From Rhizoclosmatium globosum (lineage: Eukaryota; Chytridiomycota; Chytridiomycetes; Chytridiales; Chytriomycetaceae), in assembly GCA_002104985.1 (NCBI GenBank), contig MCGO01000022.1:496001-560000 (forward strand): a stretch of 64,000 nucleotides of DNA. The letters run 5' to 3'. How positions within the stretch are numbered: the stretch's first letter is position 1; the number at the start of each line of letters is the position of its first letter. The notes under the pieces were generated by a model. That model was not told where the DNA came from, did no database searches, and was given only the letters and a program-made list of their open reading frames with translations. Positions 14,082 through 25,296 of the stretch are shown here, in pieces. A program made the position numbers and the translations under genes.

Positions 14082-14259
14082 AAGATTTCATTGTACATCA
14101 TCTGACATTTGTTTTCTATTTTTTCCTACAAACTATTCTCTTCATCAGTTCAATCAAACGAGATTACCCATTTTTATTTCTAATCAAATTTGGATAAAAG
14201 CAAAACATAGAACACACCACACAAAATAGAACAAACAGTAATTGGCGCGTTTGTCATAT

Positions 14260-15481
14260 TTAGCAAGTAATTCCACACACGGACTTGACTTCGCCAACAC
14301 AGGTGCTGTCCCATGAAGTAGATCCACAGTAGCTGTCGGCAGCGACAATCTTGGCAACACAAGTGTCACAGGCAGATTTCAAAGCAACACCTGTAACACA
14401 CTTGCTGTGGGTGCAGGTAGTTGCGGCAGTGGTGGTCTTGACAGCGGCAGTGGTAGTCTTCACAACAGCGGCAGTGGTAGTCTTCACAACAGCCGCAGTG
14501 GTAGTAGTCTGAACAACCGCAGCAGTGGTCGTGGTCTTGGCACCAGCAGCAGTGGTGGTAGCAGGCTTTGGTCCAGATGCAATACACGCGTTGTCTGAGT
14601 TGGACCATGTCAACTGAACGACGTAAGTAACTCCATCGGCACCGACGGTGGTTCCTTGTTGAGCGTTACAGATATCTCCATTCTCTCCGTTGGTCTGGTC
14701 GTACCAAGCGAGTGGGGATCCAATCACGGTGGCAACACCAACAGCGGCATCAGTGGCAGCCTCGGCGAGCTCGTGGGACGCGACAGAGAACATGTTGTTG
14801 ACTGTGGAAGGGTTGCTTCCACAACCTCCAGCACAGGAACCTCCCTGGTCTGGAATAACTCCGTAGTAGAGGTACTTGGTACCAACGTTAAGGAGGAAAT
14901 GTCAATGGTTCCGTGGTAAGCACAGAAGACGGAGCAAGAAGCACTTCCACCTTGGGTGATGCTGATTCCTGGAGCAAAGTGGATTGGGTAGTAGGTGTTA
15001 GCGGTTGGCTTGATTTGTCCAGTTGAGATTAAGTTGGTGAGGAAAGGGTGGATGTCGTTGACGTCGTCCAAAGCAGTCTTGGTTGCAGAGACAGAGAATC
15101 CTGGAACAGCGGAACCACGGTAGACATTGTATTGAGCCAAGACGTCGTACCAAGATGACTGAACAACACCAGCGTAGAAGGCATTGGTTTGGGACTGGTA
15201 GTTGGCGTTACCGTAGAAGATAGGGTGAACTTCGACTGTTTGAAGTGATTGGTTAGTTAGGGGTAGTTTGAAGCATATGATTATGTGAACAAATGTCACA
15301 TACCATTTGGGATGACTGGTCCTCCGTAGTATGTCAAGTGAGCAGAGGTAGCGGCAAGGTTCAATGCTTCGTGCTTCTTGACACCGTCCTTCAAGTGCCA
15401 GGAGACACTGTGTGGGAGTGGAGCCTGAGTTGGGGCAGCAGCAACAAGAGTAGAGGCAGCAACGACGAGAGACAAGAGCAT
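14260..15481 (-). CDS. Secreted EXORDIUM-like protein, copy A
   Basis: Two exons: 15481-15304 and 15235-14260. A signal peptide (MLLSLVVAASTLVAAA) is followed by the EXORDIUM/phosphate-induced-like domain: YYGGPVIPNG, VEVHPIFYGNANYQSQ, IHFAPGISITQGG, CSVFCAYHGTIDISS, PDQGGSCAGGCGSNPS, SHELAEAATDA, WYDQTNGENGDICNAQQG. A low-complexity linker of KTTTAAV-like repeats follows, then a C-terminal module with regularly spaced cysteines (CTHSKCVTGVAL, CDTCVAKIV, DSYCGSTSWDSTCVGEV, CGITC). The HELAEA motif recalls HExxE zinc sites in related bacterial proteins, but catalysis is unproven. One base appears missing near 14893 compared with copy B. Secretion and a cell-wall or extracellular role are inferred. 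Confidence 0.82.
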
Positions 15482-16443
15482 TTCGTGGGGTTTTCAGATG
15501 ATATGTTCATTGATGAGGAAGACCTCTCGGTTTTTGTATTGTTTCCAAGGCGCCACTTGGTAAAGTGTCGACAACCAAAAGGTCTCGTGGTTTGTTTTTT
15601 TAGCCAGCGTGACCACGGTAACACAGAAATTTTCCACCAAGCATTCAGCGCCACTAGATATCTTGTATCATGCTTCTTCAATTTTCATATGGCAACACTT
15701 GAAAGCGGGTTTATTGCAGAAGCGCATACCACTGTCGAAATTAGAACCACGTGGGGGAAAGAAGAAGCGGATGGATGACGCTGCCAAGACGTGCATATGG
15801 ATGATGGTGATCAAAGCTTGGAAACCCTAACAGGAACCCACCAGGATAACATCATATCCAAAGGACACAGAATTGCGAAACTGAAATGAAAGGAACGAAA
15901 ACTGTCTGAGAGTGTCGTAAAGAGTGGGATGAATGTTGATATCATTTTCAATCTTGGATGCAACACGTGCAACACTATCGATTATGTAATATGCTTGTTA
16001 GATAACAAACTCATGTTCCACCATTCAGTCTTCGGTTATGCAATCAAATGCCATCCCTGAAGCGACCTTGAACAATTACTGCTCTGCCAATATGGGTAAC
16101 TTAACAACACTCCCGTGTTGCACCGTGCACTCACGCACATCAATTAGTTTTCCAGCTACGTCGGGAAGGGCAATTAAACAATGGCGACGAGCCAAACGAG
16201 GTATTTACTTTGATTATGCCAAAAAGTGCGAGTAAGCCAACACCTCGTTGCATTCAGTGATTCATCAGTGTTTCCAACCCGATCACACAAGAGCAGAGAA
16301 ACTTTATTTGGACCTTGACATACATTTCAGGTTAGACCAGAGAACTCATCATTTATTTCTAATCAAATCTGGCAGTCGTAAAACATAGAGAGAGTGTTCA
16401 CCACACATATTTAAAAATCTGATACTGGACGAATTTGTCGCAT
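15482..16443. other. Intergenic between EXORDIUM-like copies A and B, with copy A promoter
   Basis: About 960 nt with no supportable gene. The first 135 nt next to copy A hold motifs shared with copies B and C (minus strand): GGCGCC 15549-15554, CCACGAGAC 15582-15590 and GGTCACG 15608-15614. The remainder shows nothing recognisable. Confidence 0.45.
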
Positions 16444-17601
16444 TTAGCAAGTGATTCCACAGACGGACTTGACCTCGCCAACACACACTGTCCCACGAAG
16501 TGATCCACAGTAGCTGTCAGCAGCAACAATTTGGCAACACAAGTGTCACAGGCAGATCTCAAGGCAACACCAGTGACACACTTGCTGTGAGCACAGGTAG
16601 TTGCGGCAGTGGTGGTCTTGACAGCGGCAGTAGTGGTCTTGACAGCAGCAGTGGTGGTGGTCTTGACACCAGCAGTGGTAGTCACTGGCTTTGTACCCGA
16701 AGCGACACACGCGTTGTCAGAGTTGGACCAAGTCTTCTGAACAACATAAGTAACTCCATCTCCGCCAACAGTTGTTCCTTGCTGAGCGTTACAAATGTCT
16801 CCGTTCTCTCCGTTGGTCTGGTCGTACCAGGCAAGTGGGGATCCAATCACGGTGGCAACACCAACAGCAGCGTCGGTAGCAGCTTCAGCGAGCTCGTGGG
16901 ACGCGACAGAGAACATGTTGTTGACTGTGGAAGGGTTGCTTCCACAACCTCCAGCACAGGAACCTCCCTGGTCTGGAATAACTCCGTAGTAGAGGTACTT
17001 GGTACCAACGTTAAGGGAGGAAATGTCAATGGTTCCGTGGTAAGCACAGAAGACGGAGCAAGAAGCACTTCCACCTGGGTGATGCTGATTCCTGGAGCAA
17101 AGTGGATTGGGTAGTAGGTGTTAGCGGTTGGCTTGATTTGTCCAGTTGAGATTAAGTTGGTGAGGAAAGGGTGGATGTCGTTGACGTCGTCCAAAGCAGT
17201 CTTGGTGGCAGAGACAGAGAATCCTGGAACAGCGGAACCGCGGTAGACGTTGTATTGAGCCAAGACGTCGTACCAAGATGACTGAACAACACCAGCGTAG
17301 AAAGCATTGGTTTGGGACTGGTAGTTGGCGTTACCGTAGAAGATTGGGTGGACCTCAACTGTATTTTGAGTGGTAAGCGTTAAGTGGAAAGCTTGTTGTT
17401 GGAAAGGGAAAGGAGGAACACACCATTTGGGATGACTGGTCCTCCGTAGTAAGTCAAGTGAGCTGAAGCGGCGGCAAGGTTCAGTGCTTCGTGCTTCTTG
17501 ATACCGTCCTTCAAGTGCCAAGAGACACTGTGTGGAAGGGTCTCGCCGGTTGGAGCAGCAGCGACGAAAGTGGCAACAGTCAAGACAAGAGACAAGAGCA
17601 T
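16444..17601 (-). CDS. Secreted EXORDIUM-like protein, copy B
   Basis: Tandem paralogue of copy A on the same strand. Exons 17601-17424 and 17358-16444, with the intron at the identical codon position. Same order of parts: signal peptide (MLLSLVLTVATFVAAA), EXORDIUM-like domain with SHELAEAATDA, a shorter KTTTAAV linker, and the C-terminal Cys module. Three single-base gaps relative to the other copies break the frame: near 17078 (CCTGGG where copy A has CCTTGGG), and near 16530 and 16500 inside the Cys module. With these allowed for, the protein is full length and ends CGITC like the others. This is probably a functional gene with sequence errors; recent pseudogene formation is the alternative. 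Confidence 0.78.
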
Positions 17602-17673
17602 TTTCAGGAGTAGTGGTGGTTTCTTTGTTCCGAGTAGTTGGAGTGAGGGTGAAGGGGATTCCTTGCCTCCTGC

Positions 17674-17769
17674 TTTATACCATTTCCATGGTGGCGCCTG
17701 CTTTGAGAATCATGCGCTCAAAAAACGCAAGCGCGAAGGGTCTCGTGGGTCTGTTGTGTGAACGTGACC
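17674..17769 (-). promoter_or_regulatory. Promoter of EXORDIUM-like copy B
   Basis: TATAAA at 17674-17679 (minus strand) lies 73 nt upstream of the ATG. Upstream are GGCGCC 17693-17698, CCACGAGAC 17740-17748 and GGTCACG 17763-17769. The same elements occur in the same order at similar spacing before copy C, 44 kb away, which supports function. Confidence 0.6.
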
Positions 17770-18211
17770 AGTGGAAACTTTTCCAAACAAGGAATCCATG
17801 CGCCACCAACCAAGCGCGTGCTGTAATTGTGTATCTTATCACGATTTTAGATGGAATAATAGTTTTCATTTACGTTGCATTATCTTTCGTATTTAAACCT
17901 TCAAGTTGATGTAGTTTAATTAGGCTTAGAATGTATCAGACAATAGAATTGATCAGTAATCCTTTATTTGCCGAATCAAGGAGCGTACGGTGCAAAGAGT
18001 AGCAGCGACTGAATTGTGAAGCAAAGAAACCAGATTAGATAGTAGGGTGGCGGTGGCGATCACAGAAACCCTGAGCAGAAAGATTCGTGATACATTCTCA
18101 AGATATCTTTGGAGCTACATCAATGTCGCCAGCTTGGAAAAGGCTGTCGTTAGGCCGAGAGTCGAAGAGGGTGTGAAGAATTTGTCCCATTCAGTTTATT
18201 GATATGGAAGC
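17770..18211. other. Intergenic, no gene seen
   Basis: Spacer between the copy B promoter and the 3' end of the ADP-ribosylglycohydrolase gene. AT-rich at 17820-17950; no conserved frame found. Confidence 0.4.
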
Positions 18212-19297
18212 TTAGACCCCCCGTGCGTCACACCATCCATTTAGCAATCTAATCGCACGGAACACACTGTACTCTTCAGGACGCTGATGTCCAGGTATAT
18301 TACGTTCCAATACGTTGGTGCAATCAAATGCCATGACTGGTTCAACCATGAAAGTCGGAATTCCGTCCAGTCCATAACAGGCTCCCAACAATCCTCCCAC
18401 AATCGCAGCATTCGTATCAGTATCACCTCGAAGCATTAGAGTCTGCTGAATTGCATCTTGAAAAGGAACTTTGAAGTGTAAGAAATGGAATGCAAGTAGA
18501 AATCCGTGTTTCACATGTCCCATTGTGAGTCCTGCTACGGCTTCCATATTTTGAAGTAAAGTTTCGTTCCGTGTTGCTTCCTCCAGCCACTCTGAAACCG
18601 TCTTGTTTTGTACAACCGCTTTCGCAGCTCTAATTGCACCTTCCGAATCGCCATGATTATTTATCAAGTGAGCAATTGCAATATAGTAAGCACTGTTGCA
18701 GTCTTGACACACTGGAGAAGGGTGGGAGAGTATCGCGTCTGCTTTTGCGGACTGTGTGATGTGGAGCTGATTCTGGTTCAACTCTTGTCCGAATGGATTG
18801 CCGCTGATTTGTGCATCATCCATTTGAGTAGTCAGAATTGTCGGATGGACTGCCAGCAGAGCAGCAAGTGGAGCGGCGCGCATCAAGGCGCCGTTTGCCT
18901 CAGAGTAGCTTGATAATTCCAGGGCGACCACTTCCATGCTCGCCCGTGACTCCGGCGAGAAGGCAATGCGACACGTGTTTCCGCAGTCGAAGGGCCCTGA
19001 ACGCAGCCACCGTCTGTAAGCTGCCGCGACGGCGTCCAACCTTGAGTCAGTTGAAGCCGCATCCACGTCCAAGGCCAAGTCGCTGCGAATCGCCGCGGTC
19101 ATCGCCGCGAGTCCAAGTTCGCCGTCGTCCGTGATCTGTCCTTGGCCAACTCGGAGCAGTCCGCCGCCACACATCGTCATGGCATTGGCTGCTATCGAGT
19201 GCGTGATTGCCCCTTTGAAGAATTCGAGCGGTGCTCCAGCTGCATCGCCGACCATTTGTCCAAGAACGGCTCCGAGGATGTGCTTTCGGGTTGTCAT
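18212..19297 (-). CDS. ADP-ribosylglycohydrolase family protein
   Basis: DraG/ARH fold: removes ADP-ribose from proteins or other acceptors at a dinuclear Mg site. Motifs: HILGAVLGQMVGDAAGAPLEF at the start, QITDDGELGLA (metal-binding TDD-type motif), NGALMRAAPLA, and RGDTDTNAAIVGGLLGACYG (second metal motif). Single exon of about 361 aa, near the family's usual 300-370. The frame is open up to an ATG at 19357, but that would overlap the divergent MFS copy 2 start (19344). The ATG at 19297, just before TTRKHILGAVLG, fits the family better and leaves 46 nt between the two genes. The target (Arg-, Ser- or RNA-linked ADP-ribose) cannot be told. Confidence 0.88.
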   Translation of the reverse strand: MTTRKHILGAVLGQMVGDAAGAPLEFFKGAITHSIAANAMTMCGGGLLRVGQGQITDDGELGLAAMTAAIRSDLALDVDAASTDSRLDAVAAAYRRWLRSGPFDCGNTCRIAFSPESRASMEVVALELSSYSEANGALMRAAPLAALLAVHPTILTTQMDDAQISGNPFGQELNQNQLHITQSAKADAILSHPSPVCQDCNSAYYIAIAHLINNHGDSEGAIRAAKAVVQNKTVSEWLEEATRNETLLQNMEAVAGLTMGHVKHGFLLAFHFLHFKVPFQDAIQQTLMLRGDTDTNAAIVGGLLGACYGLDGIPTFMVEPVMAFDCTNVLERNIPGHQRPEEYSVFRAIRLLNGWCDARGV

Positions 19298-19343
19298 TTG
19301 TTGGTGCAAAGGTTTTGGTGTTGTTGGCAGAATCTCTCTCAAA

Positions 19344-21007
19344 ATGCTCGGGTTCAAGGATCTTCTCGCACTACCTTCTGATGCTCAATCTCTCTTTGTG
19401 ACACGCGCCATTCGTTTGTTTACATATGGATTGGTTGGAGTGATTCTGGTTCTGTTTGTGAAAGAACTTGGTTTGAGCGACACCTCCGTCGGCTCGTTCC
19501 TCACTCTCACTCTTATTGGCGATGCGCTCGTGTCGCTTTATGTGACGGGCAATGCGGATCATATGGGCAGACGCTTTATGCTTGTGTTGGGCTGTGCATT
19601 GATGGCATTTGCTGGTCTTGCCTTTGCTTTGTTGCCGTCCTTCTCTGTCTTTGATGCGTGGCTTTCAGGAACTGATGTCGCCAAGGATATGGCGGGCTGG
19701 CAAGGATGGATCTTTTACCTCATTGTTGTGCTTATTGGAACTGTGGGTGTTATCTCCCCTTCTGGAAATGAAGGTCAGATTGGCCAGTTTCCGCCGCCTC
19801 GTCTGTAACTTATTGCTGTACATGATTTAGTGGGGCCATTTATGGCACTCGAGCAATCCGTGTTGTCCAATTTCATTCCAGCTGCTTCTCGGTACATACA
19901 ATCAACAATAATGATTACGACTAACCGCCACATTTATTAGAGCAACTTCATTCGCCTGGTACAATTTGATTGGTTATGTTTCCACTGCTTTCGGTTCTCT
20001 CTTTGCTGGCCTCCTCATTTCATACTTGACCGAAACCTCGATCCTCTCCGCCGTCTTCTCAATCACGATGCTTGTTGAATCTCCAACTCAATTCCACATG
20101 TCACAAAACTCAACGATCCCAGACGCCTCAATGTCCAAGCTGAATTCGTACCGCATCATCATCGCTCTTTATGGCGTCTTTGGAATTCTTCTCGCCATTG
20201 CATTCATGAAACTCACTTCCAAAGTAGAAATTGAACGCGTCCAGGAATCCGTTACAGTGAGTGAACGAACTCCGTTACTCTCTGGAGCAGTACCACAGCC
20301 ATCAACTCCTGTTGCAACCCAACAACAACGAAGAAGTTGGCTCCCCGGATTCGCATCATTGAGCACCGAGTCCCGGTACACAGTTGTCAAACTCTGCTTC
20401 CTCTTTACACTTGATAGTTTTGCTGGTGCGTGTGTGACAGGGAGTATCCTTGCATACTGGTTCAAGTACAAGTTTGGTGTCGACGAAGCGTATCTTGGCG
20501 GTGTATTGTTCGGATCCAATATAATTGCAGGCGTGTCATCGTTATTTGCTGGTTGGATTTCAAACAAGATTGGGATGGTGAATACAATGGTGGTTACGCA
20601 TTTGCCGTCGAATGTCTTGATGCTGATGGTCCCGTTGATGCCGAATTTGTGAGTGTACCTGTGTTTTCTTTGAGTTTTGTCCGCAGTGGTTGATCAGAAA
20701 GTAGGTTTTGGTCGACTGCTGTTCTATTTCTACGATACTCCATTTCACAAATGGATGTGGGGCCTCGCCAGGCATACGTTGCTTCTATAGTTCAACCCAA
20801 TGAAAGGACGGCTGTGATTGGATTGACCAATATCGTAAAGTCTGTTGGTTCCGCGTTTGGTCCACTTCTTGCTGGTTGGTTGATTGAACGTGGATATTTT
20901 GATGCTTGTTTCTTTGTTTGTGGGGGCTCAAGATAGTGTATGATTTGTTGCTCCTTTGGAGTTTCGGAGGTAGTCGAGAGCGGGAAGCGTTGAGTCGCGG
21001 ATCCTGA
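19344..21007 (+). CDS. Major facilitator superfamily transporter, copy 2
   Basis: Paralogue of 6736-8535 with the same intron pattern. It starts MLGFKDLLALPSDA, has motif A GNADHMGRRF, GWQGWIFY, a central loop rich in Ser/Gln (SERTPLLSGAVPQP), LAYWFKYKFGVDEAYLGG, QMDVGPRQAYVA and SAFGPLLAGWL. Exons: 19344-19773, about 19832-19891, 19941-20648, then from about 20705 with intron GTGAGT...TAG. Apparent one-base deficits occur near 19861 and near 20927 (run of G before the last segment); with them corrected the C-terminus matches copy 1 (VYDLLLL, SFGG). About 12 TM helices are expected. Substrate unknown. Confidence 0.8.
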
Positions 21008-21136
21008 TTCGAGCAGGCTCTATATCATGTCCAATAAACAGATGTTAGATTGAAGAATTTAAGACATTCAAGGGATGATAGAAGGATGATGGTTGGTCAC
21101 ACCTTTTTCTCGAAGCACTTCTTCAAAAACACCCAA

Positions 21137-24100
21137 ATGAAGTGCAAGATCGTTGCGCGCGCTGCGTACGACTACGATGCACGAACGGACGAGGAACTGA
21201 CCATCAAAGAGGGCATGATGCTCCTCGTACTCGATGACTCAGACCCGGAGTGGTGGTTGTGCAAAGAGCGGGTCAACAACGACACTTTTCAAGACGGAAA
21301 CGAAGGTCTCGCCCCAGTAAACTATCTCGAAGAAGTACGTGCCCTGTCCCTTTCCTTCAATTCTTGCTCTGGGCACTGCCAAGGCCTAGTCTGGCCTTGC
21401 GGTGCTTGAGTGGAGGCTGCTACTGATACCCCAAGCATCTTTTAGATCGAGCCAAAGCTTATTGCCTCCGCCTTGTACGATTACGAAGCCCGAACAGACG
21501 AAGAAATCAGCTTCTTTGAAAACGCTACTGTGTTGGTGTATGAGAACGACGACCCGGAATGGTGGTTTGTTCGTATCGACAAGGAAGCTGGATTGGCTCC
21601 TGCCAATTATTTGGTGAGTTCAAACTCCGTTCAATTCCTTTTTTACTTTTGCGCTCCGTCACGATTTGGCAGTGGCTGGTGGTGTTGGAAGATAATAGTG
21701 ACCAAACCCCACCTCAATTACTCACCCTGTTTAAAAATAGGAAGCGTCAGTGAACCCTGCAGCTGCTGCCAAAAATGTTACTGCTCCAGTCGCAGTTGGA
21801 GATGCTGCGGCACAGAAGGCGGTCCTCTTCAACACTCTTGATATGTTTGGTGTGGCTGCCACAGGCCCTAAGAAGGTTGAGAAGGAAAAGGCACCTGCTG
21901 ATGTAAAGCTGATTGATCTATTCGTAAGTTCGTTATTGTTACGAAAGGAATGGTTCACTCAATGCTGTAACAGGAACTTGACAAAAAGAATAAGAAGGAG
22001 AGGAAGGATTGTGTTATCGGTATTGGAAACGACTACATTATATACCTCTGTGAGCCAATCTTCAGTGTAAGGAGGATTCGATCACCTTGAATTTCCCTTA
22101 ATATGTTTCCACAGAACGTTCTTGAGAAATGGGACTTCAAGGAATTGACAAAGTTCCACGAAAAGAAGGGAAAGAAAATCACCTTGGAATTCGGAAACGA
22201 TGTTCGTGAGTTCGAAGGTGAAAAGGACAATTTGGACCGTCTCTTTAAAAGACTGGAGGAAGTCTCGACTTTGGTGGGTGCTTTTGATCCTTATTAGCAA
22301 ATTACTCAATCGTCATGGCAGAGCAAAGTCTCAGGTCCAATTTTGACTGGCCCCCCTCCAAACACTGGACCTCCAGAAGGATCTTTGAAAGGTCCTGTCA
22401 GTGATTTTTCTTCTCCCCCACCGCTCCTGTGTTTTTGCCTCCACCAGCACCTGTTGGACTCTCTCCAGCGGCACAAGCTGCCGCCGCCGCTGCTAATTCT
22501 CGTCCTGTTGCTCAGCCTGTTGTACAGTCACCTGTCTCTGCCCGTCCTTCTCAAGCCGGTGGAAAGTCTGCCATTGCTCTCTATGATTACGACGCCACTA
22601 ACGACGAGGAACTAACAATTCGTGAAGATGATGAATTGGTAGTGTTAGATTCATCGGATGATGATTGGTGGATGGTTCGCTCAGTTCGAGGTGGCGGTGA
22701 AGGGCTTGTTCCTAAGTTGTATGTCGAGGTACGTTGGTTTTTCTATTATGTCTGTGTAATTCTAATTTTGTCATAGATGAAAGCAGGTGGAGCTCCAGCG
22801 GCAGCTGCTCCTCCAGCTCCAGCGTACAACCCTGTTATTCCCCCAGCTCCTGCATTCAACCCTGTCATTCCAGCTGCCCCTGCCTTTAATGCCTCAGCAG
22901 CGGCAGATGCACACGTAGACAAGAAGAACAGCGACGTGAACGAGAACGTCAGGAGGAGGAAAGACAATGCGCGCCGAAGCCGATCGCCGAAGAATCGAAG
23001 AAAATGCCAGACACGCTCGTATGGAAGATGAACGTCGACGTGCAGAAGAAGAGGCGGCGAAGAAGCCTGTCTTGATGTCTCGTCCGCCAACTTCGTCCTC
23101 TGTACACCTTCCTTGCCAAAGAGAAATGACACTGCAGCTATGCCCCAATACTCGATCCCGTCTGCTGTTCCACGATTGCCGGAGCGTCCGGCTGCTCCTG
23201 TTTCGAAGCCTGCAGATGAGACTCACACAAAGAAGCCACAATCCGACAGTGAGTGTGTAAAATTCAACCGAATTGAACTTACAATCTTCGATATTTTCAG
23301 AGCCAAACCCTGCCAAAGTCAGAAAATGGGTTGACAAGACCGGAACTTTCACCGTTGATGCTGAATTCTCAGTGTTACTGAAGGAAAGGTCAACTTGCAC
23401 AAAACTAATGGAGTCAAGATTGCCGTTCCACTCGACAAACTAGCTGCACCTGAAATTGAGTACATTCGCACTTTACCTGGGTATTCCCACGTCAGTTCCG
23501 GTGTTTCTGTCGGAGTCCCCACTCCAGGAGCTGCAAGAACTCGACCAGGAGCCTCAAACCTCCTCCCAGCAAGTGCTTACATCTATAATGGGTTCGATTG
23601 GAGAGATTGGCTTCTCCGGGCTGGTATTGCGTCTTCTGATGCGGGAGAGTATGCCCAAGCTTTTGTACGTGAAAAATTGGACAAGTCTGTCTTGGATGGC
23701 GTTGATCGTGATGTCTTGAAAGCACTTGGTATTAGCGAAGGCGATATCATCCGTATTCGTAAATACGCAACCAACAATGTTGCGAGTGGGGCTGGTTTCG
23801 CTATTGCTCAAAGGGCGAAACTGGGGTCCAGTGAGGTAGATCAATTTAGAGTTTTGAAAGTTACCTAACGATTTCTTCAGAAAATCGATCAAATTCTTGC
23901 CGATGAAGCATATGCTCGCCAATTGCAGGAGCAAGAGCTTAACGGAACTGCGGGAACTACTTCTGCTTTGCTCAAAGGAAACAGATGTAAGACATTGCTG
24001 CATTTGCTGAACTCAGCTCACAATTTTTAAAGCTCGCCCAACTGGAGCTGGAATTAATTCTCAATCTATTCTCGCCGCAAGTCATCTTCTCTCAAATGAC

Positions 24101-25219
24101 CGCAATGGAAATCAATCTTCCTCTCAACCAGCCCCTGTTCAAAGAACCTCCTCTGCTAGTGCAGCAAATCCATGGGCAGGCCAAAATAACTCTGCATTTG
24201 GAAGCAGCGGCGCCTCCAACTCAGCATTTGGTTCCTCTGGAAATGGAAACATGAACAAATCAAATCAAATGCTATCCCAGCAACAACAGCTATTGAACGC
24301 TCAGCAGCAACAGGCTCTGAATGCTCAAAAGCAGGCTGAAATGGCTGCTTTGCAATTGCAACAGCAAAAGGCCCTTGCTGAACAACAAACCGCGTTGGCT
24401 AATCGCAAAGCTATGGAGCTAGAGCAGCAAAGGCGTCAGCTTGAGCTTGCGCGTGTAGAAGCAGAAAAGGCCGCTCAATTGAAGGTGATGAGAGATGAAA
24501 CAGCTCGTTTGGAAGCGCAACTGGCAGAACAGAAACGTTGGCTGCCTTGAGACCCATGCAGCCAGCTTTGATTCCAACTCCTCAAGGTGGACCAAACTTG
24601 ACTTTCATCCCTGTCAGTGGTGGTGCTGTTCGACCGAATGTCAATGCATTTGCAAGTATGCCCGCAGTTCAACCAGGAATGATGGGTATGCAACCTGGCA
24701 TGCAAAGTATGCAACCAGGTATGCAACCTGGAATGCAACCAGGGATGCCACAAGGCTTCCAGACTATGGCTCCTGGAATGAACCCAATGATGATGGGAGG
24801 AGGCTTCCAATCGCAACAACCGATGCAGCAACAATCTAACCCTGGCGATAAATACGCCGCGTTAAAAGATCTGGATCCTCTATCATCGAATTCATCAGTT
24901 TTCTCGTCGAGCAGGAAAAGTGTATCAATGCCTCCTCAGCAACCACAAAATATGCAGCAAAATATGGGTATGAACCCAATGATGATGCAACAGCAGCCGC
25001 AAGCATTCAACACAACCAGATGGGACAGCCCGGAATGATGCAACCTGGAATGATGGGTGGTATGCAACCTGGAATGCAACAAGGATTCCAAAGTATGCCA
25101 ATGCAGAATCAAGGCATGATGAATATGGGTGGACAACAAGGAATGATGGGGGGTAATTGACTCCTCAACAGTTGCTGTACCTGCAGCAACAACAGCAGCA
25201 ACAGCAGTACGGGCGATAG
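21137..25219 (+). CDS. SLA1: Actin cytoskeleton/endocytic adaptor Sla1
   Basis: Fungal cortical patch protein linking cargo, clathrin and the Las17/Arp2/3 machinery. In order: SH3-1 (ARAAYDYDARTDEELTI...PEWW), SH3-2 (ASALYDYEARTDEEISF...PEWW), a PH-like segment (CVIGIGNDYIIYL...EKWDFKELTKF), Pro/Ala linker, SH3-3 (AIALYDYDATNDEELTI...DDWW), Ala/Pro repeats, a charged coiled region, SHD1 (RKWVDKTGTFTVDAEF...KTNGVKIAVPLDKL), the SAM-like SHD2 (FDWRDWLLRAGI...ALGISEGDIIRI), a Gln-rich coiled coil, and a C-terminal tail of GMQPGMQ-type repeats. Early exons: 21137-21334, 21446-21613, 21741-21923, 21974-22066, 22115-... Single-base breaks occur near 22415, 22915, 22960, 23095, 23373, 24535, 25000 and 25150. 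The yeast LxxQxTG repeats are not seen. Confidence 0.88.
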
Positions 25220-25296
25220 AATGAAATATTGGACAAAGTAAATTCATGTTATTATTGGTTATATTTGTTTTTATTTCCGGAAAGTTCTTTGAACCA

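Noticed and set aside
14407..14598. Gly/Ser repeat protein on the plus strand
   Set aside because: Antisense shadow of the KTTTAAV linker of EXORDIUM-like copy A.
19298..19357. Upstream ATG (19357) for the ADP-ribosylglycohydrolase
   Set aside because: It overlaps the start of the divergent MFS gene, and the extra 20 residues lack family similarity.
24251..25219. CRISPR-like or satellite array in the GMQPGM region
   Set aside because: Repeats are short, coding and in frame with SLA1; there are no spacers.
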